A stretch of DNA of 64,000 nt, taken from NCBI GenBank assembly GCA_021014325.1, contig CM037463.1:2344001-2408000 (forward strand), written 5' to 3'. Below are positions 11,156 through 22,860 of this stretch, in pieces (the first letter of the stretch is position 1; every line of letters begins with the position of its first letter). Origin of the DNA: Plazaster borealis. Lineage: Eukaryota; Echinodermata; Asteroidea; Forcipulatida; Labidiasteridae. The notes under the pieces were generated by a model. That model searched no databases. It was not told the DNA's origin and saw only the letters and a list, made by a program, of their open reading frames with translations. A program made the translations under genes and the position numbers.

Positions 11156-11542
11156 ACTTACCTATTGAATAATAGAATAATCCTGTACAATGAATGAACG
11201 AAGCTTGGCAGGCTCAACACGCTATCGCCGTGTTGCCTCGATCTTGTTGTCAGCTGCTTGTTGTATTTTCTGTATCTCCATGGTTCGTTTGGCGCCTTAA
11301 GTTTTAAGGCGTAAGGTAGGGGTGGTGGTGGTGCCATTTCGTTAAGTAAATATTTTGTTAAAAATTTGATAGAAATTATAGCAATTGTCATTGTCTGCTA
11401 TGATGTATTGTTTCATCAAAAGAGATGCTTACTGCAATGGCGTTCATTGCAACGCTCACTTCACATTTTTAGCGTGAATTTTACCATCTTGAAAAAAAAT
11501 TCCGACCGGCACTAAATTTGGGCTAGTGACAACACTGAGTGT

Positions 11543-12822
11543 AGTGCTCTTTCTAGGCCACACGGTGCTTACATGTGCACCATATTTTTATGTTCAATTT
11601 GACTCCCAAAATGGCGAACGTGGCACACAGTAGCCATGTGAAATTGTGCAAGAGGGTCATTAGAAGTTAGTAGGCCTAATTGGGATTAATGGGGTCTTAA
11701 TCATGCTTTGGGTCTTCACAGTATTTGACACAGAAGTATTTCTCATGAGATGGACTGATCATATGAATATTCATATTTTGGTGAAAAAAATATGTCTTGG
11801 ATGATTACCAGTTCTGTACTTTGTCTGTACACATCGTTTATTTGGGGGTTTTTTAACCGATGAAAATTGCGCGTTATTTACTTGATACCATATCTAACTA
11901 TCTAATACTGTTGTAAAATGTGTCCTCAGATAAATAATTCAGATTGGAAAATTTTACATTGTAAATTGCAGATTTTCGTTGCTCGGTACTTAATTCTCCA
12001 TGTTTGTATGAAACCTTTTACAAAGTGCACTTTCAAAGTAAGAAGAGGCCAGAAGTTTAATCCCCAAAAGACCCCTGGCTTTGAACGTATTTGGATTCTG
12101 ACAAAAATTGCATTTGAAGGCAGTGTTCTCCAACCTATAGAAAAGACGTGGCGCACCGCCACGCTTTCTGCGGCGCGCGCCACGCTTTTATAATCGCCGC
12201 CAAGCTTGAAAAAAAAAAATGAAAAAAAAAAAAAATCTTTTTTTTATTTTATTTTTATTTTTATTTTTTTGAGCACACTAGTAACACGGAATTACAAGGT
12301 AAGAAAAAGAAATGCGGTCGGGCTACCGGACACATACGTTTCCTCTAGTGGGTGCCTAAGATAAATTGGTACCAATAAATTAAATTAAATTGTTTTTTAT
12401 TTCAAGTAAGTGTTTAGAAAACCAGTAAATATTTTACTTTGTGTTCTTAAAAACTGTAAAAATATTTCCTCAAAAAAGCAAGCACCAACCTTTAATTTTC
12501 AAAGTTGGAGAACACTGGAAGGGTATCAAAGACAGTGGCATTTTTCACCATTTAAAGGTGAGGTTAGAGACTTGTTATTTTTATACCCATTTTCACAAGG
12601 ACTCTATCTATTGGAAAATGAGTGCATCACACACAAGGAATTTGACCCTGGAACCCTTCTTTAAAAGCCTCTGACATGAGTATGGGGAAACTCTGTTTGA
12701 CCTTTTCACACTTGAAGTACTATAACCCTTGAAAAACTGCACAGAAAAAACTACCCTACTTGCTAAAGCGAGATAACCTTGGGGTTAACAGAGTAGGCCT
12801 ATAACAGAGTACTTGTACATTG
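11543..12822. other. No gene seen
   Basis: Includes the right arm of the hairpin that hosts the hAT-like element, a GC-rich patch at 12,145-12,182 and long A and T runs at 12,208-12,270. Confidence 0.45.
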
Positions 12823-13186
12823 TTAAAGGGTGTGTACAACATTAGTAATTGCCAAAGACCTGTATCCAAACTCGATGTGACCCAACATATACATGAAATA
12901 ACAAACCTGTGAAAGTTTAAGCTAAATCGGTCTTCGGAGTCATGAGAAAACAGTGAAAAAAAACCTTATGTGTTTTAACTTTTTTTCAAACATCAGAATT
13001 TATCCTGCAGGATAAATACTATTATTTTACTCATTTCGTAAAAACTATGGCATTTTAAGCAAAACTATTTCAAGGGAAGTTTTCTACCATGACCATCTTT
13101 ATACGATGTGAGTTTAATATGTGCAAATCTGTGAGCATTTATATTTTCATTCTTACCAGTGTTATACACCTGTACACACCCTTTAA
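12823..13186. mobile_element. TTAA MITE, family B
   Basis: TTAAAGGGTGTGTACA and TGTACACACCCTTTAA are exact inverted ends. The inside carries TTTATCCTGCAGGATAAA, a perfect 18-base palindrome. Confidence 0.85.
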
Positions 13187-13805
13187 GTGTACTGAGTGCC
13201 AGGTCCGCAGAGGATTCCTTTTCCCCAGGAAATTGCAGCAAGTGTGAAATATTTTGTGAGGAATACGAAAATTCCTGTGAATTTCCGTTTTTTTTCTTTT
13301 TCTTGTGAATTGGCATTGTGATGTTGACAAGTGCTTTAGATTGATCTCAAAGCCATTAGCAGCGAATAAAAATAATTGCTATGCAAAGGAGTGTGACAAC
13401 ATAATACAAGTTGTCATGGTGACAGTACAACCTGCCTCTCAAAAGAATGGTTTTTGTCTCAGTGATCTTGATCTTGGACTTGCTGGGCCTGACAACAGTT
13501 GTCTCAAATGTGTAATGATAAGAAAACATCAGATAATTATATAGCTCTAGACAAAATTGTGTTTACTGTATGAACGCTAAGTTATTAATATTAACTAAAA
13601 ATGTTAATGTTATTTGGTACGCCAGATCAATGTAAGCTTAAAAAAAGACACAGACAAACAGAGTACCCATTTTCCTTGAGAAAATGTATATCAGGTTGCT
13701 CCAGTTTATTAGTGGAATTACCATGGATACAGACAGTAATTTTATTGGCTTAATTAATGTGTAAATGGAGTTTGCACACTATACATCATGTAGGGTTGCA
13801 CTATT

Positions 13806-13967
13806 TTGCAGGCCTGGAATTACACGGAGACCGTGGCCTCTGTTGCCCCTGGTCTTGGCCTTGGTACCCCTTTTAAAGTTTCCCATAGACTTTAAGAAAT
13901 TTCCACTGGAAGTACCCTTTGCAAAATGAAAACTGCTTTGCCCTCTCAAAGATGAAGTTCCAGGGCT
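13806..13967. mobile_element. 160-bp MITE, GGCCTGGAATTACACGG family
   Basis: CAGGCCTGGAATTACACGG at the left, GATGAAGTTCCAGGGCTG at the right, and GTTGCCCCTGGTCTTGGCC inside. Confidence 0.7.
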
Positions 13968-14363
13968 GACTGTGTGCTTGTTTTGACTGTGTTCAGTTTT
14001 CCTTCCTCCATGGTACATTGTACAGTAGGATCGGCTGCTGCTGGAATGCACCATTTGTGTGACAATCGGGGACTGTCTACTATTTCCTGTTGGGGTTATT
14101 CAGGAAGCCATTCATAAACTGACTTTATATAACCCTCTTTGTGGGAAATTCTTTCTAAACACAATATCCGAGAACTCTGGAGTCGGTAAGCAAAGTCAAG
14201 TTCAGATTTATTTAGAAAGGAAATGTTCAAATTGTGGATGATTATTGTTCAATTGCATAAACATGTTTGTTGAAAAAAATGAACTATCATAGGAAAAGCA
14301 ATCAATGGTACAAGTTGTTATGCTTCAGTGACGTTATCAGTTTTTCTAATGGATACAAAAAGG

Positions 14364-14677
14364 CAGGGTTCTCCCAAGGATTTTTGCAAAACTGGGGGGC
14401 ATTCTGCAACCAAATTTTGCAAAGGTGGCTGAAGCTTTCTGAATTGAAATGAGGTCCTCGAAATGTTTTTTACTTGGTGTGCATCTTTGGTTTTCAAAGC
14501 CTTGAATCTGGGACATTCTAAATGGTTTTATCTTTATATCTTTATGATTTTTGAGAATTTGATCTGACCCCCCCCCCCAATTTTGTTTTGCGTAGCGGCC
14601 ACAACTCACGTGTATTGGCAATGGCATGCAATCCGCGCGTTTTGCCCTTATACGCCAGCTTATTGGGAGAACCCTGG
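14364..14677. mobile_element. MITE, CAGGGTTCTCC family
   Basis: CAGGGTTCTCCCAAGG at the left and TGGGAGAACCCTGG at the right. It contains a C run and the GCATTCTGCAACCAAATTTT segment shared by copies at 24.7, 25.7 and 47.8 kb. Confidence 0.7.
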
Positions 14678-15429
14678 ATAGGGTATGGTGTCTAGCAAAG
14701 TTACCAAATGTTACTAAATGTATTCACATGAAAAAAGAAAAAAAAAAAGCATTACATGGTTTATCCTAATTAAAATCATTGTGATGACTAATAACAGATT
14801 GTCTGATTGCAGATTGATGCATAATTCTAGATCCATACACACCCTACCTTTGTATGAATCTAATGTCATATTTGTTGACTGAGTCATTGTTGAATGTTGA
14901 CCACACCTTTGTATGGTTGGACATCCAAATCTGATGTCATCATTGGAAATGACCGACATTTCACTTTTAGGGCCTATAACCCAAGAAGATTTATAAATGA
15001 CATGTAATAAATCATGTTGTACAATTGTATTGTATCAGATACATGTAACATCCCCTGTTCGTGTAAAAAAATGGACAATATAAAACATGTATATAACTGT
15101 GTGCAATTTAATTGACCATTATTTACAATTACAAGTTTTTGGATGATCTCGGTGGTTGGTAAAACCAGAAAGTGTTTTAGTATACACAGAGTCCTGTCCA
15201 TCCACTACTAATATGCAGTGAACGGATGATAACTGTGATTTGGTTTGCTTGCTTGCCCTCTATGATCTTTAATAGCCCAAGGCTCAACTTTTGGTCATGG
15301 TGGTTCAATAAAAGAGGATGGGGGGAATAGAAGAGGTTTGGATGAAATGATCTAGGACTCTATAATTTGCAACTTGGAAATACTTTTAAGTTTTATGAGG
15401 CAATACTTTACAACAAGTACTTTTTAAAC

Positions 15430-15598
15430 AGGCGTGGTATTACACAATTGCCATGGAGGCCATGGCCTCTGTTGCCCCTGGTCTTGGCCTTGATGCCCCT
15501 TCAAAACTTTCCCATAGACTTTTAGATTTACAAATGAAAGTGCCCTTTGCAAAATGAAAATGGCCTAACCCTCTTAAAGATGAAATTCGAGGCCTGTT
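15430..15598. mobile_element. 170-bp MITE, GGCCTGGAATTACACGG family
   Basis: CAGGCGTGGTATTACAC to GATGAAATTCGAGGCCTG with GTTGCCCCTGGTCTTGGCC inside. Confidence 0.7.
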
Positions 15599-15988
15599 TA
15601 CTATTGCACCATTTTGAATGCTGCAGCTGCAATGGTGGGCATTAGTTGTGTACTGTATTACATGTATACCGTACTGTACAATAACGTAAAACATGCCAAA
15701 TTTAGACCGCTGTGGTAATTGCCCCAGAAATTTTGTCAAGGTTGGGTTTGTTGGAGGCCTAATTACTATCCCACCGTTGTGAGTGCAGCAGTTGCAGTGG
15801 TGGACATTAGGTGCATACATGTACCGTACCGTACAACAGGTAAAATCTAGACTGCTGTGATAGTGGAAAAAACCCATGAAGTGCCCCAGAAGTTTGGTCA
15901 AGGTTGGGTTTGTTTGGAAAATGTGTTAAGAGCTGACAATTAAGCTTAGTGTGGTTTTAAGTGTATGAGAGTTGTGGTATTTGCATTA

Positions 15989-16229
15989 GGCAAAATTTTT
16001 TTTCTTCATGTTTAGCGTCTCCGCCCACTTCCTTTTTAGAGGCCGTCTGCTTTTTAAAATTTTTTAAATATTTTTTTAAAAGAAAAACACCCTGATAAAT
16101 TTTAACAATCTCGTTATTTTTGTCTCATTTTCTGTTGCATCTTGCCCATGAGTCCATGTGGCGGCCAATTTGAAAAAAGCTGGCAACCATCTTGAAAAAA
16201 AGGCAGGACGCTAAACATGTTTTTTTGCC
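15989..16229. mobile_element. MITE with GGCAAAA...ATGTTTAGCGTC ends
   Basis: GGCAAAATTTTTTTTC and CTTCATGTTTAGCGTC at the left face GACGCTAAACATG and TTTTTTTGCC at the right. Confidence 0.65.
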
Positions 16230-16332
16230 TTATTTGTTGTATTCGTGTTAGAATCAGCTTTGCTGAATGAAACCAGTTGGAGTCCGTGTTACATGTAGCT
16301 ACCTTTGCAGAATCGTTTCATTTCATTGGGGA

Positions 16333-16505
16333 TCAGGTTGGTTCAGTGGTTTCTTTCCCTGCCTTTCACCTCAGTTGGCCCCGGTTCGAATCCTACCTCA
16401 GACCGAAGCCTTCCATTCAAATGTTGGTTGTGTTTTTCCCCCCATTTGGGGTGTTCCTCCCACATCTAAAACTGAACATTTCTTGTTTCCCATTCATCCT
16501 GTAAA
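16333..16505 (+). mobile_element. SINE family 2 variant
   Basis: GGTTGGTTCAGTGGTTTC and CCCCGGTTCGAATCCTAC give the A and B boxes; GTTCCTCCCACATCTAAAAC follows. Confidence 0.65.
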
Positions 16506-16898
16506 TGTCACTAATTACATATACGATGTTGGATGTGTAATACGATTTAAATACATTTCAACTTCTAATTTATATCTTTTTAGATAACAATATTCTTTTT
16601 GAGAGAGATGAATTTTAATTGTTTATTTAGATCAACCATAATCTGTCTGGTGATCCTCTAAAGAAGTGCCTAACACTGCAACCCATGCTTGATAAAACAT
16701 ACTGTGAAGAGAATTTGTCATGCATGTATAGCAGTGGAAAGATGGGCTGTGGCGGGAGTGGTACCAGTGATTCCAGCTGGGTACAATTTGAGGAGGAGAC
16801 CATGGACAAATGCCTATGCCTAGAGAGAGAGAGGGATGTACATGTTCGAACACCTCTGTATACATGTACATGCAATATGCTCACTACATATATGTCAG

Positions 16899-17258
16899 GA
16901 CTTGAATTTTACACTGGAACACAGACCCGAGGCCAGTGATTTTAGCATCGGGCGAGTAAACTCATGAACAGACAAGTCCAGCAGTCTTGTGTTTGTGTTC
17001 AAATTTAATATTGATTTTTCAGTCTGATAAATATAATTTTGTTGATTATTGAAGAATACTTACCCAAAATGAGATAAATCTTCTCTTAGTGCTTTTGTTT
17101 CAAATTCAAACAGTTCAATTGTTAAACTGCCTGGGCATTTTTTCTTCTCATATCAATTCTGGTCTTGCGTGCAAAATTCTGGTCCAGAAATATTTTGAGC
17201 GGCAAGCCCTGCGCCGTGCGGTCGTGTGGGTTTTCCCCCCAAATTTGAGCCCTGTACA
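16899..17258. mobile_element. hAT-like MITE, GGGCTGGAATTTTACAC family
   Basis: Starts near GGACTTGAATTTTACACTGG, contains GACAAGTCCAGCAGTCTTGT, and ends AAATTTGAGCCCTG. Ends are inverted (CAGGGCT-GAATTT type). Relatives lie at 28,172 and 62,855. Confidence 0.6.
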
Positions 17259-18072
17259 TGTTCATTGTGCTTACAGTGTACATGTACAAATTTAGGTCTT
17301 GAACTTCGTGTGATGTACACAGCACTTGAAGTTTAAATACATGAGGCAAATAATACAAAGTAGCCCTGGTTTTTAGTCTTGATACAAATATGTATCCATG
17401 TGCAAGGTTGAGTTTCCTTTTATTTATCATTTGTTTGTTCTCTTTAAGACTACAAAGTTACTACATGTACATTACGTCATCCAAGACTTCCATAATCAAG
17501 AGCATGTTACAGGTACATGTGTGTAGTGTGCAGGTACCCGCAGACCCACTGTGTACACTGTGCCTGCACTTTTGTCTTCAGATTGACCATGTTGAACAAA
17601 TCATGGAGAAAGGACTTTTTGGGGACCGAAAACTTCAGGGGATAATAAGTTTTTTGGGATAAATACCTTGTAGACAATGAGTCTTTTGAGAATTAAACTG
17701 TCTCAACTTCATTTTAGATTGGTAGTCCTGATTTGTAGGTGTGTACATTTTGGTGATGTGACAGTTTTGTCTATCTATTTGACAATTATCAGTAGTCTAT
17801 GGTGGAGGAAGGAAATGGTAGCTATCTGTGGAAACAATGAAGATAGATAACGCAAGGTTGGGTTATCACCAATGAAAACAAAAACACAGTTGAAATACTG
17901 CTAAACACTGTGTCCTTTTAAAGTGCAATTGCCCATATTATTGTCAAACATTATGTTGAGTTTTCTTTACTTGTAAGAGACTACATGTAAGTGATACCAG
18001 AAACAGGTACTTTTCAAGACTAAAAAATATTGTTTTGAAAATCATGTGTACGCCTTCTATGGTAACCATCTG

Positions 18073-18280
18073 CCCTGGTCCAATTTATGCTTTTAAAGCA
18101 CAAAAAGTAGCTAAGCACAACAAAATTATGCTTACCAGAATAAGGTTATCAGCCAAACTACCATGCCACATGTACAATTTGTGACTGGTATCCTGCTCAT
18201 TTCGGCTTAGCAGAAAATTGTTAAGCAATACTTTCTGCTTTTAATAAATTAAAAGCAGCTATTATGAAATTGGGTCCTGG
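18073..18280. mobile_element. GGGCCCAATTTC MITE copy
   Basis: CCTGGTCCAATTTATGC to GAAATTGGGTCCTGG, about 208 bases, with TAGCTAAGCACAACAAAATT and ATCCTGCTCATTTCGGCTTA inside. Confidence 0.75.
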
Positions 18281-19008
18281 TCTTCATGTAGTGTATTTGT
18301 ACATGTACATTCATGTATCCTCACCATTTTCACAAACCAACAATTGTGTCAACAAATTTTTAAAAAATCCTTTTTTGTACAAATTTTTGACTTCTAGACT
18401 GCTGTTAATATTTTTTGCAAGTTTCACAACGTAACACATAATGGTTTCGTAATCACTAATTAGCATGACCGATAAATCACTAGATTTGCCATTTTGCATT
18501 TTCACAAAGTGAATTTCACAAATCTGTTGACCTAAGTTTATCGTTTTCATGAACCGGCAAATCTCAATATATACAGTAGTTTGTACACAGCGTGCACTCC
18601 TCATCATTTTGTTTTCATGAAGTGACGAATGTGTTTTGATAGTTCATTTTAATAATTCATAATAATTCATCAAAATATTTGCACGATTGAAAACATATTT
18701 ACAGCTCTGTATGACTGAAAAGTCAGCGTTATTTTGGTAGGAAAAATAAAAAAATTAAAATGAACAGTCCCTGAAACAGAAATGGACAATATAGTTTAAC
18801 TTCCAAATGCGTTTGACTCCAAACATGGAATTTTGGCCGTGGTGCAGATTCATGCCACTTCATGAAAACAGTGAGGATATAATAAGTGAGTAGATTACAT
18901 GTTATAGTTTATTATCGTTCTAGGTATCTTTTACTGTCAGGAAAGGCATCTTCAAACTCTAATAGTTGCAATAAAAAGAGAGATTAGTTCTTTCTGAAGG
19001 AATCTTGG

Positions 19009-19386
19009 TTAAAGGCATCGTACACGTTTGGTAATTGTCAAAGACCAGTGTTCTCACTTGGTGTATCCCAACATATGCATACAATAACAAGCCTGTGAAA
19101 ATTTGGGCTCAATTGATCCTCGAAGTTGCAAGAAAATGATGAAAGAAAAAACACCCTTGTTGTACAAATTTGTGTGCTTTCAGATGTAGGAATGAAAACT
19201 TCTTGCAAGAAGTTTTTATTATTTTAGTGAGAAATTACCTCTTTCTCAAAAACTACGTTACTTCAGAGGGAGTCGTTTCTCACAATGTTTTATACTTTCA
19301 ACAGCTCTCCGTTGCTCGTTACCAAGTATTAGTTTTTATGCTAATAGATATTTTGAGTAATTACCTAACGTGTACGATGCCTTTAA
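19009..19386. mobile_element. TTAA MITE, family A
   Basis: TTAA then AGGCATCGTACACGTT at the left; AACGTGTACGATGCCT then TTAA at the right. 378 bases including targets, with an internal AACTTCTTGCAAGAAGTTT palindrome. Confidence 0.85.
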
Positions 19387-20156
19387 GAGAATTGGAACAA
19401 TTTCCCTGACTGCCTACTTGCACTTTTAGGACCTTGCTTTTTAGTAATCTGGTAGTATACTATGTGCATATGGCCCTAAAAGTGTTCTAGAAATAACAAT
19501 GATTTTTTGTATTGTGGGTCATATTTTTGGTGGTAGAATCAATAAGGGCCCTTTTATACAGTCAGATGAATGTATACAGGTTTTGTGTACTTCGGGTTGG
19601 TGAGTGGACTTGCGTATTTCAGGTCAGGGATTAACAAATCAATAGAGGGAATTATTACAGGAAGTTATTGATTTGGGTTGAATTTGTGGGTCTGTCGCCA
19701 TTATCAGTGGGTGTGTGGCCGGTCAGTGAGCTGTGATTTTACACTTGTAATGATGCTCTACATGTATGTATTGATGAACGATGATTATTGGTGACGATGG
19801 TCAAAGCTCTGATGGATGACCGACAGGCCTAGAATTCTTTACAAACAAAAACTAATCATGAGTGTGATGTGGCCATTAAAAGTCAATTTCTGCTTATTGA
19901 AAGTTAAGCAGAAGGCACTCTAGTGGTCCTTGAAATCATTTAGGTGATCATGTAAATCACAGGCTTGATACTTCATTGAGACAACGTTTCCCCTGGGCAT
20001 AGTGTTAGCCAGAGGGTTGTCTGTGTGTCTGTAAGACACCCTGTTTTAAATTTGGACACCCTGTTTTATCTGTCATTTACATGTAATTGTAAGTGAACGA
20101 TTTGGGCACCCAGTTTTTAAATTTCCAGCAAATTTGGACACCCAAGTTCACCAAAT

Positions 20157-20300
20157 CCTGGCTAAAACCTTGCCCCTGGGCATTGCCTTGATGGCCTTGA
20201 AATGTTCCAATAGATATTTACAATTTCCTCATAGAGGTGCTCTTTACCAAGGAAAAAACGCCTTGGTGCCCTTGCCCTTTAAAAAACGAAGCATTAAAGG
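20157..20300. mobile_element. MITE fragment, GGCCTGGAATTACACGG family
   Basis: CCTGGCTAAAACCTTGCCCC, TGGGCATTGCCTTGATGGCC and TGCCCTTGCCCTTTAAAAA follow the family order, but both ends are worn. Confidence 0.4.
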
Positions 20301-20895
20301 TCAGGTTGTGATACCACCGAACTGAAAGCATAAGTACTGGAAAGACGGGCTGTGGTGCGAGCGGTACCAGTGATTCCAACGGGGTGCAATTTGAGGAGGA
20401 GAACATGGGCAAATGCTAGATGTCTAATAGTAGTATTATACATGTAGGCCTGAATTTGTATTGGTTTCAAGGGACATTGTGCGTACACAGTTGGTACGTA
20501 TGTACATTATGTCTTGCCGCCAGTGATTATTTTGTTGTGTTTGTTTTAAGGGAGGATGGTTTGATATGCAATCATTATTGTTTGATATGCATCTGGTGAT
20601 AACATAAGTATTTGCTGATAGACAACTGCAGGCCAAACATGAGGGGATGAAAGAAGGGTGTGAACTTTGCTTAGAGTGGGTCAATAGACCTCTTGGTTTG
20701 TACCATAGAGAAATTGTCCTTTCTCTATGGTTTGTACAGAGCTACACAATGCAGTATGCATAATGTACAAATAATGTACTTGATAAGTATTGTTTTGGCA
20801 ATTGTTGTGTCTTGTACAAACTGTGTAGGCCTACATGCTGTGAAAAGTCGATCCAAATATGCAGAGTTCGCTTTATGGAGGTTAACATTTAATCT

Positions 20896-21185
20896 GGGGT
20901 GAGAAATTTTAGACTTTTATCTGAATTTATACTTTTTTGTGGTGTCTGCTCAGTGACCAAAATAGATGTTAATATATTTTCTTCTGAATATATAACTCCT
21001 GCTCTTTGATCTACTTCTTTAGTGCTGAGGATGCTGAACCCCAGAAGCTCCTTGGAATCTATAACTCCAGGGGTTACCAAAAGGTGGAAATTCCATCATT
21101 TCAATGTACCTCCTAAAATTTAGATCGTAGTTTCAGACTATTTCTGTTAGGAATGACTCTCATGCCTGTTTAATGCAGTGAATAG
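20896..21185. repeat. Dispersed repeat H, uninterrupted copy
   Basis: GAGAAATTTTAGACTTTTAT, CTGCTCTTTGATCTACTTCT, GGGGTTACCAAAAGGTGGAA and TAGTTTCAGACTATTTCTGT occur in order; the interrupted copy is at 36,385-36,576 plus 38,826-38,915. Confidence 0.75.
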
Positions 21186-21249
21186 AGGGGTGATGATTTC
21201 TTTTTGGTTGTGAACATAATGTAGCTTGCATGCAGGATTACAGAGCTAA

Positions 21250-21447
21250 TGCAGAGCTGCCAACTCTCCCTGATTCTGCAGAAACTTCCCCGAAAATAAA
21301 CCAATCTTTCCATATTCTGATGAACAAACTCGAAAATCTCCCTGATTGTGAAACTGTTTCCCTATTATGTTGAATGTAATTCAAAATGTCTCCCTGATTG
21401 TTGCACACAATCTCCCTGATTGCAAGATGCAAATGTTGGCAGCTCTG
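21250..21447. mobile_element. MITE, CAGAGCTGCCAAC family
   Basis: CAGAGCTGCCAACTCTCCCT and GTTGGCAGCTCTG are exact inverted ends; CTCCCTGATTG units recur four times inside. Confidence 0.75.
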
Positions 21448-22299
21448 TTAATGACTTTGGTTTGAATTGGGTTTTCATTGATCAGGCATGTGATTTCAGG
21501 ATTTTTCAAAATCTCCTTGAACCTTTATATTATTCTTGAAAGAAGTAAACAATGACCAAAGGGAAAAAGAAATAGTCCACATTTTGTCCAAAACCTGTAG
21601 TATTTCTGGTGTTAGACAGAGTATGCAAACCTCCTGAATTGTTACATCTGGGAGAGGATCTGGGTCTAGAATAAGGGGGAACCTAGGCCCACGAGCCATT
21701 TTTTCAGGATTATCAAATATCATCCCTGATTGGTGGATGTTGATGATTTAAAATTTGCATCAGGGATAAAAACAATCGGAGAATGATTTTCATCCAGTGC
21801 TGCGTTTATGTCTGTTTGAATGAATTGCCAACATCAAAATGCTGCACATTTCGCTTGTTTTGACTTTCTGGGTATATCATATAATTTTTTTTTTAACGTT
21901 TTACTAGTATGCTTCCAGGTCAGTTTACAAGACCTACATGATAAATCAAAATGACAAGCAAACCCAGAATAAAGCAATGATGATTTATACATGTATGTAC
22001 AAAAAAAAGCTTTTTATCATTTTAAGAGTACAATTCTTTAAAAACATGCCTTTAGACATTCATACCAAACGAAACTGCACTAAGGGTTTTACTTCCTGAT
22101 CCGATACACTGAGATTTTTCAACAAACGGCCATTGTGGGACTGTTTTTGATTTGATTTTGTGTAAAAGTCGGTCAAGGACCCCCCACCCCCCCCCCCTGA
22201 TTTTTAAGAGTAAGGCTTTGCAGTTGAATTGAAATTTTTTACTGAGGCTCGAAAAAGAAATTAAAGTAGCATATAAAGTGTTTTGAGTAATTAAATTAA

Positions 22300-22415
22300 A
22301 TTTGTTTTGGGTTGAACAAAGAAAAATATACTACAGCAGGATTCGAACCTGTGACCTCCGGAATGTGTCGGTGCTCTACCGACTCAGCCATCTAGGCCCT
22401 AATGTTGGCGGTCTT
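22300..22415 (-). mobile_element. tRNA-derived SINE, family 3, minus strand
   Basis: Complement reads GGCCTAGATGGCTGAGTCGG then GGTAGAGC and CAGGTTCGAATCCTGC: A and B boxes. GACCGCCAACATTAGGG precedes the head in all copies. Confidence 0.65.
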
Positions 22416-22635
22416 AATTTCATTACAATTTTCTTAAGAAATAACTGTAAATAAATAGTAAACTTGCAAGTACGACCATGTGTAAATATCTTTGTGGGAG
22501 TGTTGGCTCTGAAAAGAGCAGGTGTGGTCTCGACGTTTCAAACATTATACTCGTCTTCAGGAGAAGTTATTTTTTATTTCTCAACACCATGCAAAGCTTC
22601 AAACAACACTTACAATTTGTCTTGTTTTTACACAG

Positions 22636-22722
22636 GGCGGACTACAAGGCGCTCAACCATAAAGTCCCGTTCTGACGGTTTGTAGCCTGGGTCTGTTGAG
22701 GGGGGTGAACCTCACGACCAAA
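22636..22722 (+). other. Probable 5' UTR part of the first coding exon
   Basis: A pyrimidine-rich acceptor-like tract (GTTTTTACACAG) ends at 22635. An in-frame TAA at 22660-22662 closes the frame upstream of the ATG at 22723, so translation cannot start earlier in this exon. If the acceptor is used, one or more non-coding exons and the promoter lie upstream. I could not find them. Confidence 0.45.
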
Positions 22723-22860
22723 ATGGCACGCGAGAACGGACACTCCAGGACCATCCTTGATGACATGGTTGGTGTAGGGGACTGTGTACTCCTTGATCCT
22801 GTCACTGAAGATGCCTTTATTGATAATCTCAAGCTACGGTTTGATGCTGAAGATATCTAT
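22723..22860 (+). CDS. MYO1B: Myosin I exon 1, residues 1-46 (start codon)
   Basis: Starts at ATG in a strong context (A at -3, G at +4). Encodes the N-terminus, with [10 protein letters not shown] and NLKLRF typical of class I motors. Ends with a Tyr codon at donor GTGAGT, phase 0. Confidence 0.92.

Larger units (their letters stand above)
10369..11537 (+). mobile_element. 1.17-kb hAT-like DNA transposon, internally deleted
   Basis: Ends are inverted: CAGCGTTGTCACTA at the left and TAGTGACAACACTG at the right, followed inside by GGTGCCGGTCGG and its complement. TGAGTGT adjoins both ends (10362-10368, 11536-11542), suggesting a target duplication of about 7-8 bases, though the right copy overlaps the end by two. 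A GC-rich hairpin with GACCGGCA units fills the left subterminal part. It sits inside an older hairpin (arms 10317-10334 and 11598-11615). Confidence 0.6.
17259..22299. other. Intergenic region without gene, apart from the listed repeats
   Basis: ACATGTACATGT tracts are frequent. 16,735-16,810 and 20,338-20,412 share GAAAGATGGGCTGTGG-like and GATTCCAGCTGGGTACAATT-like sequence, a further unnamed repeat pair. CACCCTGTTTTAAATTTGG units recur at 20,038-20,150. Confidence 0.4.

Noticed and set aside
15440..15901. 153-codon minus-strand open frame
   Set aside because: Covers a MITE shared with 13.8 and 61.5 kb and an internal duplication (TTTGGTCAAGGTTGGGTTTG-type); no domain or splice logic.
22330..22405. 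Functional tRNA gene on the minus strand
   Set aside because: A and B boxes are present, but the same head with the same flanks occurs at 45.3, 45.7 and 53.8 kb, so it is a SINE; likewise 57,850-57,930.
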